A stretch of DNA of 64,000 nucleotides, taken from NCBI GenBank assembly GCA_031555145.1, contig JAVBUR010000005.1, forward strand, positions 1-64,000, given 5' to 3'. The notes beneath the pieces are model-generated. The model was not told the DNA's origin. It did no database searches and worked only from the letters and a program-made list of their open reading frames with translations. Positions 26,455 to 35,236 of this stretch are shown here, in pieces. A program made the translations under genes and the position numbers. How positions within the stretch are numbered: position 1 is the stretch's first letter; the number at the start of each line of letters is the position of its first letter. Origin of the DNA: JAJDIA01 sp031555145. Lineage in GTDB: Bacteria; Bacteroidota; Bacteroidia; Bacteroidales; Tannerellaceae.

Positions 26455-26486
26455 ATATCATTTTGATATCACAAATCACGTGATTT
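26455..26486. promoter_or_regulatory. Two adjacent palindromes upstream of the SPFH operon
   Basis: A 6-bp inverted repeat with a 3-nt spacer (ATATCA-TTT-TGATAT, 26455-26469) is followed by a perfect 14-bp palindrome AAATCACGTGATTT (26473-26486). They lie 18-49 bp upstream of the SPFH start, downstream of the -7 box at 26541-26548. Their position suits an operator, possibly for the ribbon-helix-helix protein of the same operon. Confidence 0.45.
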
Positions 26487-26540
26487 TTTTCCATATATTC
26501 ACTCATTTTCCTGTTAAATAAATTTAATGGAGAACGTATG

Positions 26541-26548
26541 CAAAAGTA
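26541..26548 (-). promoter_or_regulatory. Bacteroidales -7 box before the SPFH operon
   Basis: Reads TACTTTTG on the minus strand, an exact TAnnTTTG match about 104 bp upstream of the SPFH gene start. Confidence 0.45.
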
Positions 26549-26634
26549 AAGCGGATGAAGACTGTCTCCAATCATCATCCGCTTGTTTCCTTGTATTTCC
26601 CGACAAAAGGCTTGTTATTCCCGATGAAATACGA

Positions 26635-28863
26635 TTATGAATTCAACCGTTCGACAGCTTTTACCCCTTTCACGGCATTGATCTTTTTTGTCAGCACCGT
26701 CAGGGAGGAGGTATCGCGCACCATCACGGCAAACGTCCCCTGGAAGATACCGTCTACCGAGTCGATATTGATCGACCGGAGCGTCACGCCACCTTCTTTA
26801 CTGATAACCGATGTAATATTCGTTACGATCGCAATATCATCGCGACCGGTTATACGCAGAGTTACTACATACCCGTTATCTCCCTTCCCGCTCCATTTGG
26901 CCGGGATGATCCGGTAGCCGAACCGGCTCCGCATCTCCTGCGCATTCGGACAATCCAACCGGTGGATCTTGATCCCCTGCGAGGATACGAATCCGAATAC
27001 ATCATCCCCATAGATGGGATTACAGCATTTAGCCAGTTTGTATTCGATCCCGGTCAGGTTGTGGTCAATGACCAATACATCCTTACTGCTCGATATCTCT
27101 TCGATCGGGGTCGTGGCTACATAATCCCCGGCACTGCGTACTTCCGTATGTTCGCTGGCCTCCGTTTCTTTGCGTACCGATTCCAGGTAATCGTCGATCA
27201 CCTGATTGATGTCGAGACGTTCGTCGGCAATCTCCACATAGAAGTCGGTGACAGTCTTGAAACCTTTCTTCTTGATATAGCGCATCAGGATAGCTTCATC
27301 CACGTCGATCTTCCGGTTCTTAAAGCGGCGTTGCAGGGTCTCTTTGGCAAACTCGGCTACTTTGGCGGCTTCTTCCCGCAGGGTTTGTTTGATCTTTACA
27401 CGTGCCTTCGAGGTAACGACAATGTTCAACCAGTCCCGTTTAGGCGACTGGGTGGGTGAAGTGACGACGGATACTGTATCCCCACTTTGCAGCACATGCT
27501 TGATAGGCACATTCTTTCCGTTCACCTTGGCCGACACGCATTTGCTACCCAACTTGGTGTGGATGGCAAAGGCGAAATCGAGTATCGTCGCCCCTTTAGG
27601 GAGCTTGATCAATTCGCCTGTCGGCGTGAATACATAGATCTCATCCTGATACAGGTCCATCCGGAAGTTCTGCATCACATCAAACGGGCTGACTTCTTTT
27701 GTCTCCAACGCGGCACGGACATTGGTCAGGAAATCATCCAACCCACTGTCTTCCTTCACCCCCTTGTATTTCCAGTGGGCAGCCAGGCCCCGTTCGGCGA
27801 TCTCGTCCATACGTTGTGTACGGATCTGTACCTCCACCCATTTCTGCTGAGGTCCCATCACCGTAATATGGAGACTCTCGTATCCGTTAGTCTTGGGTAT
27901 TGTGATCCAGTCTTTCATCCGGTTCGGATTCGACTGATACATATCCGTAATAATGGAGAACGCATGCCAACAATCCGCCCGTTCCTTTTTTATCGCAGAG
28001 TCGAGTACGATCCGGATCGCAAACAGGTCATAGATACTTTCGAACTCGATTTGTTGCTTCTTCAGTTTATTATTGATCGAATGGATCGACTTCGTACGCC
28101 CTTTGATCTCGAACTTCAGCCCGGCCTCTTCCAGCTTCTTCTTGACCGGAGCAATGAACTCGGCGATATAGACATCACGCGAACGTTTGGTCTCGTTCAG
28201 CTTCTTCTTGATGAAATCATATTGCTTCCGGTCTGTATACTTCAGCGACAGGTCTTCCAACTCACTTTTGATCTTGTACAACCCCAGGCGGTGAGCCAGC
28301 GGAGCATACAAGTAGGAGGCCTCCGTGGTCAGGCGGGTACGGTCTTCTTCATTTTTCAGTTGCTTACCGAGACGCATCAGGCAGAGGCGGTCGGCAATCA
28401 TAAGCAGGATTACCCGTACATCTTCTGCAAAGGAGAAAAGCAGGTGATGGAAATTCTCGGAATTCACTGCCGTATTCCGCGCATAGAGATCGGATGTTTT
28501 CAACAGTCGTTCGATGATCTGACGCACATCCGCATCAAACGTCGCCTCTACTTCATCCAGTGAGATGATTTTTTTCAGAACTGGACGATAGAGCAGCATG
28601 GCGATAGCCGGTGTCCGCTTCAATCCGATCTCGGTGGTGGCGATAAGCGCCGTGTCAATATTACGTAACAACCCGTTGATCCCATTTTTGTCGCGGCCGT
28701 AACAATCCATAGCCACCACGCGCTTCATCAGTTGTTTCATCTTGCGCAGGTCTTCCTTCTCCAGGAAGGAGTATAAACTGGCAACCAATTGGCGGTATTT
28801 GGCGAAAAACGCCTGTTTTTCGTCTCTCGTGAAGAATGCTTCTGCTTCCATTGTCGTATTCAA
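26635..28863 (-). CDS. RelA/SpoT homologue, (p)ppGpp synthetase with degenerate hydrolase domain
   Basis: A 742-residue long RSH protein. Domain order: an HD-like region (about 50-200), synthetase (about 250-365, with GRTKSIHSINNKL and TNGYESLHITV), TGS (about 405-470), a helical/zinc-finger region and ACT (about 665-740). In the HD region the catalytic His-Asp pair is replaced (LLYRPV at 90-95 where LLHDVV is expected) and ADRLHNMR reads ADRLCLMR, so hydrolase activity should be lost. The synthetase loop reads RMKD (315-318), the RxKD form usual in bifunctional enzymes. Expected role: stringent-response alarmone synthesis on starved ribosomes. A second ATG lies at 28851. Confidence 0.9.
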   Translation of the reverse strand: MNTTMEAEAFFTRDEKQAFFAKYRQLVASLYSFLEKEDLRKMKQLMKRVVAMDCYGRDKNGINGLLRNIDTALIATTEIGLKRTPAIAMLLYRPVLKKIISLDEVEATFDADVRQIIERLLKTSDLYARNTAVNSENFHHLLFSFAEDVRVILLMIADRLCLMRLGKQLKNEEDRTRLTTEASYLYAPLAHRLGLYKIKSELEDLSLKYTDRKQYDFIKKKLNETKRSRDVYIAEFIAPVKKKLEEAGLKFEIKGRTKSIHSINNKLKKQQIEFESIYDLFAIRIVLDSAIKKERADCWHAFSIITDMYQSNPNRMKDWITIPKTNGYESLHITVMGPQQKWVEVQIRTQRMDEIAERGLAAHWKYKGVKEDSGLDDFLTNVRAALETKEVSPFDVMQNFRMDLYQDEIYVFTPTGELIKLPKGATILDFAFAIHTKLGSKCVSAKVNGKNVPIKHVLQSGDTVSVVTSPTQSPKRDWLNIVVTSKARVKIKQTLREEAAKVAEFAKETLQRRFKNRKIDVDEAILMRYIKKKGFKTVTDFYVEIADERLDINQVIDDYLESVRKETEASEHTEVRSAGDYVATTPIEEISSSKDVLVIDHNLTGIEYKLAKCCNPIYGDDVFGFVSSQGIKIHRLDCPNAQEMRSRFGYRIIPAKWSGKGDNGYVVTLRITGRDDIAIVTNITSVISKEGGVTLRSINIDSVDGIFQGTFAVMVRDTSSLTVLTKKINAVKGVKAVERLNS

Positions 28864-28900
28864 CCTGTTTTGCCTTTAGACCGGCGGTGAGCCGGTGCAG

Positions 28901-28908
28901 CAAACATA
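28901..28908 (-). promoter_or_regulatory. Bacteroidales -7 box before the RSH gene
   Basis: Reads TATGTTTG on the minus strand, an exact TAnnTTTG match 37 bp upstream of the start codon. Confidence 0.5.
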
Positions 28909-28962
28909 CGGTAAATTTATCTTTTTTCTTGCATTCAGGCGGAAAATCTATTGGTTATTTCA

Positions 28963-28970
28963 TACATTTG
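28963..28970 (+). promoter_or_regulatory. Bacteroidales -7 box before the DUF4301 gene
   Basis: TACATTTG, an exact match 27 bp upstream of the ATG at 28998, in the short divergent region shared with the RSH gene. Confidence 0.55.
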
Positions 28971-28997
28971 CATTAGTCACAAAAAAACTCACACATT

Positions 28998-30518
28998 ATG
29001 TTCAGTGAAAAAGATTTGGCACAATTGGCCTCCAAAGGTATTACAGAAAAGCAGATCGAAGATCAGTTGGCCGGTTTTGCCAACGGCTTCCCCTTCCTCG
29101 AAATAGTAGCCTCCGCTTCGGTAGAAAAAGGAATTCTTGCACTCCCGAAAGAACAACAGGCCGGCTATATGGATGCCTGGGATACATACTTGGCACAAAA
29201 CAAGAAAATCCTCAAGTTCGTACCTGCCTCCGGCGCTGCCAGCCGTATGTTCAAGAACCTCTACGAGTTCCTGTCGGCCGCATACGATGTTCCTACAACG
29301 GGATTTGAGAAAACATTCTTCGATCAAATCAACCAATTCGCCTTCTTCGATGCTTTGAATGCCAAATGTACGGAGAACGAAGGAAAAGGTATCCAAGCCC
29401 TTGTGGAAGCCAGACACTATAAACCCGTCGTCGCCAACCTGCTCGAACCGAAAGGATTGAACTACGGCCAATTGCCCAAAGGCCTGTTGCTCTTCCACGC
29501 CTATCCGAAGAGCGTCCGTACAGCCATGGAAGAACACCTGTCGGAAGGTGCCATGTATGCCAAGAATAATGTAGGGGAAGTCAACCTGCACTTCACCGTT
29601 TCACCCGAACATAAAGCCTTGTTTGAAGCCTTGGTTGCCGCGAAGAGTGTCTGCTACGAAGACAAATTCTCCGTCAAATACGACGTTACCTTCAGCGTAC
29701 AGAAACCAAGTACCGATACCATCGCCGCTGATAAGGACAACCAACCGTTCCGCGAAGCCGACGGTTCGTTGCTCTTCCGTCCCGGTGGACATGGGGCGTT
29801 GATCGAGAACCTGAACGATATCGACGCCGACGTGATCTTTATCAAGAATATCGACAACGTAGTGCCCGACAGCTTCAAATGTGAGACCGTGATCTATAAG
29901 AAACTCCTGGCCGGTGTCCTCGTCACCTTACAGAACAAGATATTCAAGTACCTCGAATTGATCGACGGCGGTAAATATACCCACGCCCAGGTCGAAGAGA
30001 TCATCCACTTCCTGCATGACGACCTCTGTGTACGCAATCCCGAGACCAAGCTCCTCGAAGATGCCGAACTGATCCTCTATCTCCGCCGCAAACTGCACCG
30101 TCCGCTGCGCGTCTGTGGTATGGTGAAGAATGTCGGTGAACCGGGTGGAGGCCCCTTCCTGGCCGTCAATACCGACCACACCTGTTCGCCCCAAATCCTC
30201 GAAAGCTCGCAGATCGATATGACCGACCCGGCCAAGAAAGCCATGTTCGAACAGGGCACCCATTTCAACCCCGTCGACCTCGTCTGTGCTGTCAAAGACC
30301 ATAAAGGACAAAAATACAATCTGCCCGACTTCGTCGACAAAAACACCGGCTTCATCTCCATCAAGAGCAAAGACGGCCGCGAACTGAAAGCCCTTGAGCT
30401 CCCCGGCCTCTGGAACGGTGCCATGAGCGACTGGAACACCGTCTTCGTCGAAGTCCCCATCGAAACCTTCAATCCCGTCAAAACCGTCAACGACCTGTTG
30501 CGCACCGAGCACCAATAA
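28998..30518 (+). CDS. DUF4301 family protein
   Basis: A 506-residue cytoplasmic protein of the DUF4301 family found in Bacteroidota. Notable segments are KFVPASGAASRMFKNLYEFL (a nucleotidyltransferase-like PASGxxSRM start), LLFRPGGHGALIENLNDIDADVIFIKNIDNV and RVCGMVKNVGEPGGGPF. These recall sugar-nucleotide transferase folds, but no function has been established to my knowledge. It is divergent from the RSH gene and ends at a strong terminator. Confidence 0.85.
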   Translation: MFSEKDLAQLASKGITEKQIEDQLAGFANGFPFLEIVASASVEKGILALPKEQQAGYMDAWDTYLAQNKKILKFVPASGAASRMFKNLYEFLSAAYDVPTTGFEKTFFDQINQFAFFDALNAKCTENEGKGIQALVEARHYKPVVANLLEPKGLNYGQLPKGLLLFHAYPKSVRTAMEEHLSEGAMYAKNNVGEVNLHFTVSPEHKALFEALVAAKSVCYEDKFSVKYDVTFSVQKPSTDTIAADKDNQPFREADGSLLFRPGGHGALIENLNDIDADVIFIKNIDNVVPDSFKCETVIYKKLLAGVLVTLQNKIFKYLELIDGGKYTHAQVEEIIHFLHDDLCVRNPETKLLEDAELILYLRRKLHRPLRVCGMVKNVGEPGGGPFLAVNTDHTCSPQILESSQIDMTDPAKKAMFEQGTHFNPVDLVCAVKDHKGQKYNLPDFVDKNTGFISIKSKDGRELKALELPGLWNGAMSDWNTVFVEVPIETFNPVKTVNDLLRTEHQ

Positions 30519-30556
30519 AATATACGACCGATGGGATGGTTTCATCCTGTTTCTAT

Positions 30557-30598
30557 AAAAATATACATCTATGTATTATACATGGATGTATATTTTTT
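30557..30598. terminator. Long terminator hairpin after the DUF4301 gene
   Basis: Outer arms of 13 bp (30557-30569 and 30585-30597) continue through a U-G pair into an inner 5-bp stem with a 3-nt loop, and end in a T-run. It lies between two convergent genes and can act in both directions. Confidence 0.85.
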
Positions 30599-30678
30599 TG
30601 TGCAAACGTCAAAGAGTTGCAATGCCTGTCGGCTACTCTCTGTATGTTAGTGACTTGACTAATGCTCCCGGATTATCT

Positions 30679-32103
30679 TTACCAGCTATCCGTGCGGAAA
30701 GGGATGACGGGCAAGTTGCGATGATTGCGAAGGTTCCCGATCTGAAAATTACGGAAGCAGTAACGGACGGCGACGGGAGATTTGACAGCGGTCGAGGAGA
30801 CGATTAATGTCCGTTTGCTTCGGTAAATTTCGACGGTTGCCGGATGGAAGATTTTGTCGGCGCCGGCAATCTCAAAGCCTTCGATACCAACCCAGGGGCT
30901 AAAGCCTTCGGGGGCGTTGTCGAAGGAAAGGATAGCTTTGTCCCCTTCGATCGTCATTTCGCGGTAGGAGGGGGAGTCGGCTGCGATGGATTTGAAGCCA
31001 TACGTTTTGTTCAATGCCTGATAGCCGAGGCGTTCGCCAACATCCTGTTTGTTCCAGGGATGGATCTGGGGGGCTTCATAGGGCTCAACCAGATCGTTGG
31101 TGGTGATCATGCCGCTATACGGGATCAAGGCCTGTGCTTTGAACTGTGCTTCGCGCAGCAGGGCTCCGTTGATTTTTAAGGGATCGTCGTAGTTATAGGG
31201 GGCGATTTCAACATAATAGAACGGAAGTTCATCGTTCTGCCAGAGCGAACGCCAGTGTTTTACCATCGTGGCCATACGTTCGGCGTAGGTCGAGGCTTTG
31301 CCAACGTTGCCACATCCCTGGTACCAGATAAAACCCTTAATGGTGTAATGGGAAGACGGTTTCAACAATCCGTTGTACATGATCATCGGTTGCTTGTATT
31401 GGGTGCCTTCCGAGTTGCCGGCTTGGCTTAGGTCTTCGTCGGGATAGGTAGCCAGGATTTCTTTCGGAAGCCATCCTTCCACGCGTGAGCCACCCCATGA
31501 ACAGGAGATGATGCCGATGGGCACATGCAGCGTACGTTCGAGGGTCAGGGCATAAAAATAGGCGGTAGCACTAAACCAAGGTGCATTCTCCGGGTTGGAT
31601 AGTTTCCAACTGCCGTTGGCAAATGGTTGCGGCGTGACGGCTGCTTTCTTTTCGATCGTCGCCATACGGATGCCGGGGTGATTACCGGCGTCGGCTATTA
31701 CATTGTTGGCATCACGGATCGGGCAGTTCCCGAAACCGTTTAACGGCATTTCCATATTGGACTGTCCGGAGGCAAACCATACTTCGCCGATCAGGATATC
31801 CTCGATCGTCACCGGTTCGCCATCACTGATGGAGATGGATTGCGGTGTAAAAGTGGCTTCCGGTGTGTTCAGCTTCACTTCCCAACGGCCGTCGGCATCT
31901 GCTGTCACTTCAATGGGCGTCTTGGTGAGCCAGGTGGCGTTGACGGCAATAGTGGCACGGGGTGCTGCTTCGCCCCACAGGCGGACAGCCGTTTGCTGTT
32001 GCAACACCATATGGTCGCTGATCAGACCCGGTAATTTTACTTTGGCTCCGGCTTCCGGCAACAGGCAGGCAAGCAGAAGGACGAGGATTCCTTTTGTCTT
32101 CAT
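30679..32103 (-). CDS. Sialate O-acetylesterase (SGNH/SASA family)
   Basis: A 474-residue secreted enzyme with a signal peptide (MKTKGILVLLLACLLPEAGA). It has the N-terminal beta region (LPGLISDHMVLQQ), the catalytic serine motif FASGQSNMEMPL, the SCSWGGSRVEGWLP block and the IKGFIWYQGCGN block of sialate 9-O-acetylesterases. These remove O-acetyl groups from sialic acid in mucins so that sialidases can act. The substrate is inferred from the family; other acetylated glycans are possible. Confidence 0.85.
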   Translation of the reverse strand: MKTKGILVLLLACLLPEAGAKVKLPGLISDHMVLQQQTAVRLWGEAAPRATIAVNATWLTKTPIEVTADADGRWEVKLNTPEATFTPQSISISDGEPVTIEDILIGEVWFASGQSNMEMPLNGFGNCPIRDANNVIADAGNHPGIRMATIEKKAAVTPQPFANGSWKLSNPENAPWFSATAYFYALTLERTLHVPIGIISCSWGGSRVEGWLPKEILATYPDEDLSQAGNSEGTQYKQPMIMYNGLLKPSSHYTIKGFIWYQGCGNVGKASTYAERMATMVKHWRSLWQNDELPFYYVEIAPYNYDDPLKINGALLREAQFKAQALIPYSGMITTNDLVEPYEAPQIHPWNKQDVGERLGYQALNKTYGFKSIAADSPSYREMTIEGDKAILSFDNAPEGFSPWVGIEGFEIAGADKIFHPATVEIYRSKRTLIVSSTAVKSPVAVRYCFRNFQIGNLRNHRNLPVIPFRTDSW

Positions 32104-32160
32104 AATGTATGATTAATAACGTATTAGTAATGTATATGTACACGTGTATGTGCGCGAATC

Positions 32161-33009
32161 TTATTTCGCTGGTGTAAACACGTAACCGGTACCAGCCGCC
32201 GTCACGTTCCCGATACCCGGGTAGGCGATATGCATTCCGGCAATAGGCATCTTGTTGGCTGTCACGTATTCCAGTAGCTGCTTCCGGTACTGGATAGCCT
32301 GCTCGGGATTCGTGTCGTAGGTGACTGCCACCTGCGGATAGGGCATCTGAATGGCCATGGCATGGGTAAGGTCGCCCCAGATCAGCAGCTGTTTTCCTTC
32401 GGATTCCACCAGAAAAGAGGTATGACCGGGGGTATGACCGTAAGAGGCGATACCATAGATACCCGGCAGTAACGCGCTTGTTGCCTTACCTGCTTCTTCT
32501 GGTTGAAATAGTTGGAACTTGCCCTGGTAGGCTTCGATCACGTTCTTTGCTCCACCTTCAATCGCTATCCAATGGGCATGTTCGGGCGTGGCGATATAGA
32601 CCGTGGCATTCGGGAAGGCCGGTTTGCCGTCGCGCAGCATACCGCCGATATGGTCGCCGTGCATATGGGTGATCAATACCGTATTGATTTCTTCCGGTTG
32701 CACACCGAGGAGGGCGAGGTTATCAAACAACAACTTGCCATACCCGGCATCTACCAGGATTGTCTGCTCCGGCGTACGGATCAGGAAGGTGTTTGTTCCA
32801 ATGGGGAAGGTGCCATCGGGGATGGCTGTCGCCATCATTTCGGGCGTAGCGCCGATCAGGATGCGCGAGTCACCCAGTCCCTGTCCTTCCGGCAGCTGAC
32901 TTACTTTGTATGCCCCCACCTGAATGGTGAATACATTCTCATTTGATTGCGCGTAACTCATTCCAAAAGCAACTATACACATCAAGATTGATAATACGGA
33001 TCGTTTCAT
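32161..33009 (-). CDS. Exported metallo-beta-lactamase-fold hydrolase
   Basis: A 282-residue protein with a signal peptide (MKRSVLSILMCIVAFGMSYAQ). The zinc site signature THMHGDHIGGM is intact, preceded by ILVDAGYGKLLFDNL and followed by SYGHTPGHTSFLV and IWGDLTHA. This is the broad MBL family that includes lactonases and other hydrolases; the pattern HxHxDH with a downstream GHTPGH fits lactonase-like members, but the substrate is not determinable. Confidence 0.8.
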   Translation of the reverse strand: MKRSVLSILMCIVAFGMSYAQSNENVFTIQVGAYKVSQLPEGQGLGDSRILIGATPEMMATAIPDGTFPIGTNTFLIRTPEQTILVDAGYGKLLFDNLALLGVQPEEINTVLITHMHGDHIGGMLRDGKPAFPNATVYIATPEHAHWIAIEGGAKNVIEAYQGKFQLFQPEEAGKATSALLPGIYGIASYGHTPGHTSFLVESEGKQLLIWGDLTHAMAIQMPYPQVAVTYDTNPEQAIQYRKQLLEYVTANKMPIAGMHIAYPGIGNVTAAGTGYVFTPAK

Positions 33010-33050
33010 ATCGTCTCTGTTTTAAGTAACTGTTCTGTCGGTGTAATGGT

Positions 33051-33896
33051 TCAAAAAGGAACATCTTCCCAGTGACCGTTCACCAGCTCACGGGTCGTCC
33101 GGTAACCTGTCTGCCGCAACAATTCGAAGGCTGCCTCCCGTCCGTCGTTCACCAGGTCGGGATAGTGGCAGTCGGAGTTGACCATGACGGGGATATTGAA
33201 CTCCCGCAGGATGGACAGGTATTCGTTGTGCGGGAATATCTCCTGCTTCCGCTGCATGTTCTTGGTGTTGATCTCCACCATCAGTCCTTTTGCGGCGATT
33301 AGTTCCAGGCACTCATAGAAGAGGGAGTGGTACCACTCGTCCTGCATCGAGAAAGGCCTATAACGGCTACCGTTCATACGGATCTTGTCGATATGCCCTA
33401 CGATATCGAATCCGCCTGCTTCGATCATCTGCAGGGTGGAAGTGTAGAAACGTTTGACAAGCAAACGAACGTCACCGCCGAAATGCCGGTCGACCGCCTC
33501 CTTATAGTCCTCAAACGAACCGTCGATGCACACCATGTTGGCTTCCGTCAGTTCTCCTGACAATGGCAGGAAGTGAATGGAACCGATACGGTAGTCGAGC
33601 GGCATCTCCTGGAAATAGGGGATGGAGGGATTATAGGTCTCATCCAGGTAATCGATCTCCAGCCCGGTGTAGATTTCCAATTGGCTGGCGTACTTCTGTT
33701 TCAGCCGGTCGATTTCCTGCAAGTAGTCCGGAAAGTCAGCAGCAGACATATTCCAGAATGTCTCGAAAGGCAGGGGTGAATGAGAGGAGAAGCCGTAAGC
33801 GCGAAACCTCTTAGCGAGTGCAAAACGGACGAACTCTTCCGGCGCACTCCTCCCATCACAAAAGGTACAGTGACTATGATAATTGCTCAACTGCAT
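33051..33896 (-). CDS. PHP-family histidinol-phosphatase-like phosphoesterase
   Basis: A 281-residue PHP-domain protein. Metal ligands are visible in order: NYHSHCTFCDGRS, GFSSHSPL, YTGLEIDYLDE, RIGSIHFL, FDIVGHIDKIR and VNSDCHYPD. This arrangement matches HisK-type histidinol-phosphatases, which complete the penultimate step of histidine synthesis. No other his gene is nearby, so another phosphoester substrate remains possible. It lies 9 bp after the kbl stop codon on the same strand. Confidence 0.8.
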   Translation of the reverse strand: MQLSNYHSHCTFCDGRSAPEEFVRFALAKRFRAYGFSSHSPLPFETFWNMSAADFPDYLQEIDRLKQKYASQLEIYTGLEIDYLDETYNPSIPYFQEMPLDYRIGSIHFLPLSGELTEANMVCIDGSFEDYKEAVDRHFGGDVRLLVKRFYTSTLQMIEAGGFDIVGHIDKIRMNGSRYRPFSMQDEWYHSLFYECLELIAAKGLMVEINTKNMQRKQEIFPHNEYLSILREFNIPVMVNSDCHYPDLVNDGREAAFELLRQTGYRTTRELVNGHWEDVPF

Positions 33897-33905
33897 GCGG
33901 CAATC

Positions 33906-35093
33906 TCAAATCACTTTTAGTTCTTTGCCTACCTTGATAAAGGCTTCGATGGCCTTATCGAGGTGTGCTGTTTCATGTCCGGCAGAGAGCTGCACGCGGA
34001 TACGTGCCTGTCCTTTCGGTACTACCGGATAATAGAAGCCTGTCACGAAGATGCCTTCTTCCTGCATACGGGCGGCGAAGTCTTGCGACAACTTGGCATC
34101 GTACAACATTACGGCACAGATAGCCGATTGGGTAGGCTTGATATCGAAACCGGCAGCCAACATCTTGTCACGGAAATAGGTTACATTGTTTATCAACTTG
34201 GTATGCAACGCATCGCTTTCCTTCAGCATGCCGAACATTGCCAGGCTGGCGCCCACGATAGAAGGAGCCAACGAATTAGAGAAGAGGTAAGGACGTGAGC
34301 GCTGACGGAGCATATCGATCACTTCTTTTTTACCGGTGGTGAATCCGCCCATGGCGCCACCAAAGGCTTTGCCCAGCGTGCCGGTAAAGATATCGATCCG
34401 TCCGTAGCAGCCGAACTGCTCGGCTACACCGTGTCCGGTCTTTCCGACCACACCGGCAGAGTGCGACTCGTCGACCATCACCAGGGCATCGTATTTTTCT
34501 GCCAGGTCGCAGATCTTATCCAACGGAGCCACGTTGCCGTCCATAGAGAACACACCGTCGGTGACGATGATACGGTGGCGTTGCGCCTGCGCTTCTTTCA
34601 GGCAGTTTTCCAATTCGGCCATATCGGCATTGGCATAACGGTATCTTTTGGCTTTGCACAACCGGACGCCATCAATGATGGAGGCGTGGTTGAGGGCATC
34701 TGATATAATGGCATCTTCTTCCGAGAACAGCGGTTCGAACACACCGCCGTTGGCATCGAAGCAGGCGGCGTAGAGGATCGTGTCTTCTGTACGGAAATAA
34801 TCCGAGATAGCCGCTTCCAGCTGTTTGTGTAAATCTTGTGTCCCGCAGATGAAGCGAACAGACGACATGCCGTAACCATGTGTATCCATCGCTTTCTTGG
34901 CCGCGTCGATCAGCACTTGGCTGTCTGACAGACCTAAATAGTTATTGGCACAAAAGTTCAACACTTCGTCTCCGGCGTTGACACGGATGTCGGCGCGCTG
35001 GGGGCTGGTAATGATCCGTTCGTTCTTGTATAGACCGGCGGCTTTGATCTCTTCGAGTTCTTTTGTCAAGAAGTTTTGCAGTTTTCCGTACAT
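33906..35093 (-). CDS. kbl: Glycine C-acetyltransferase (2-amino-3-ketobutyrate CoA ligase)
   Basis: About 395 residues from the ATG at 35093 (MYGKLQNFLTKELEEIKAAGLY), the usual Kbl length; the frame extends to 35198 but those 35 residues are not family-like. It is a PLP enzyme of the alpha-oxoamine synthase family with NFCANNYLGLSD, FDANGGVFEPL, DALNHASIIDG, MVDESHSAGVVG and the PLP lysine motif TGTLGKAFGGAMGGF. It splits 2-amino-3-ketobutyrate with CoA into glycine and acetyl-CoA. It is divergent from the threonine dehydrogenase gene, which makes that substrate. Confidence 0.93.
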   Translation of the reverse strand: MYGKLQNFLTKELEEIKAAGLYKNERIITSPQRADIRVNAGDEVLNFCANNYLGLSDSQVLIDAAKKAMDTHGYGMSSVRFICGTQDLHKQLEAAISDYFRTEDTILYAACFDANGGVFEPLFSEEDAIISDALNHASIIDGVRLCKAKRYRYANADMAELENCLKEAQAQRHRIIVTDGVFSMDGNVAPLDKICDLAEKYDALVMVDESHSAGVVGKTGHGVAEQFGCYGRIDIFTGTLGKAFGGAMGGFTTGKKEVIDMLRQRSRPYLFSNSLAPSIVGASLAMFGMLKESDALHTKLINNVTYFRDKMLAAGFDIKPTQSAICAVMLYDAKLSQDFAARMQEEGIFVTGFYYPVVPKGQARIRVQLSAGHETAHLDKAIEAFIKVGKELKVI

Positions 35094-35197
35094 AAAGCTT
35101 TGTTTTATTAGTATTTTTCTGATATGGATCGGCTCATTATGAGCAAATCGACAGACAAATATCCTCTTTTTTTTGCAGACTCGGTTAAAATTCTCCA

Positions 35198-35205
35198 TAC
35201 ATTTG
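35198..35205 (+). promoter_or_regulatory. Promoter box before the threonine dehydrogenase gene
   Basis: TACATTTG is an exact TAnnTTTG match 31 bp upstream of the ATG; a -33 like TTTG lies at 35172-35175. Confidence 0.6.
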
Positions 35206-35236
35206 CACTGAAAAAACTTAAATCACAACAAAAAGG

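Noticed and set aside
27487..28563. Long plus-strand ORF (358 codons) antisense to the RSH gene
   Set aside because: The minus strand encodes a complete, motif-rich RSH protein; the antisense reading has no recognisable domain and the composition of a shadow frame.
26635..28863. Calling the RSH protein a bifunctional SpoT/Rel
   Set aside because: The HD catalytic pair is replaced (Tyr92-Arg93), so hydrolase activity is not supported.
30571..30807. Plus-strand ORF after the DUF4301 gene
   Set aside because: It starts inside a terminator and then runs antisense to the C-terminus of the sialate O-acetylesterase.
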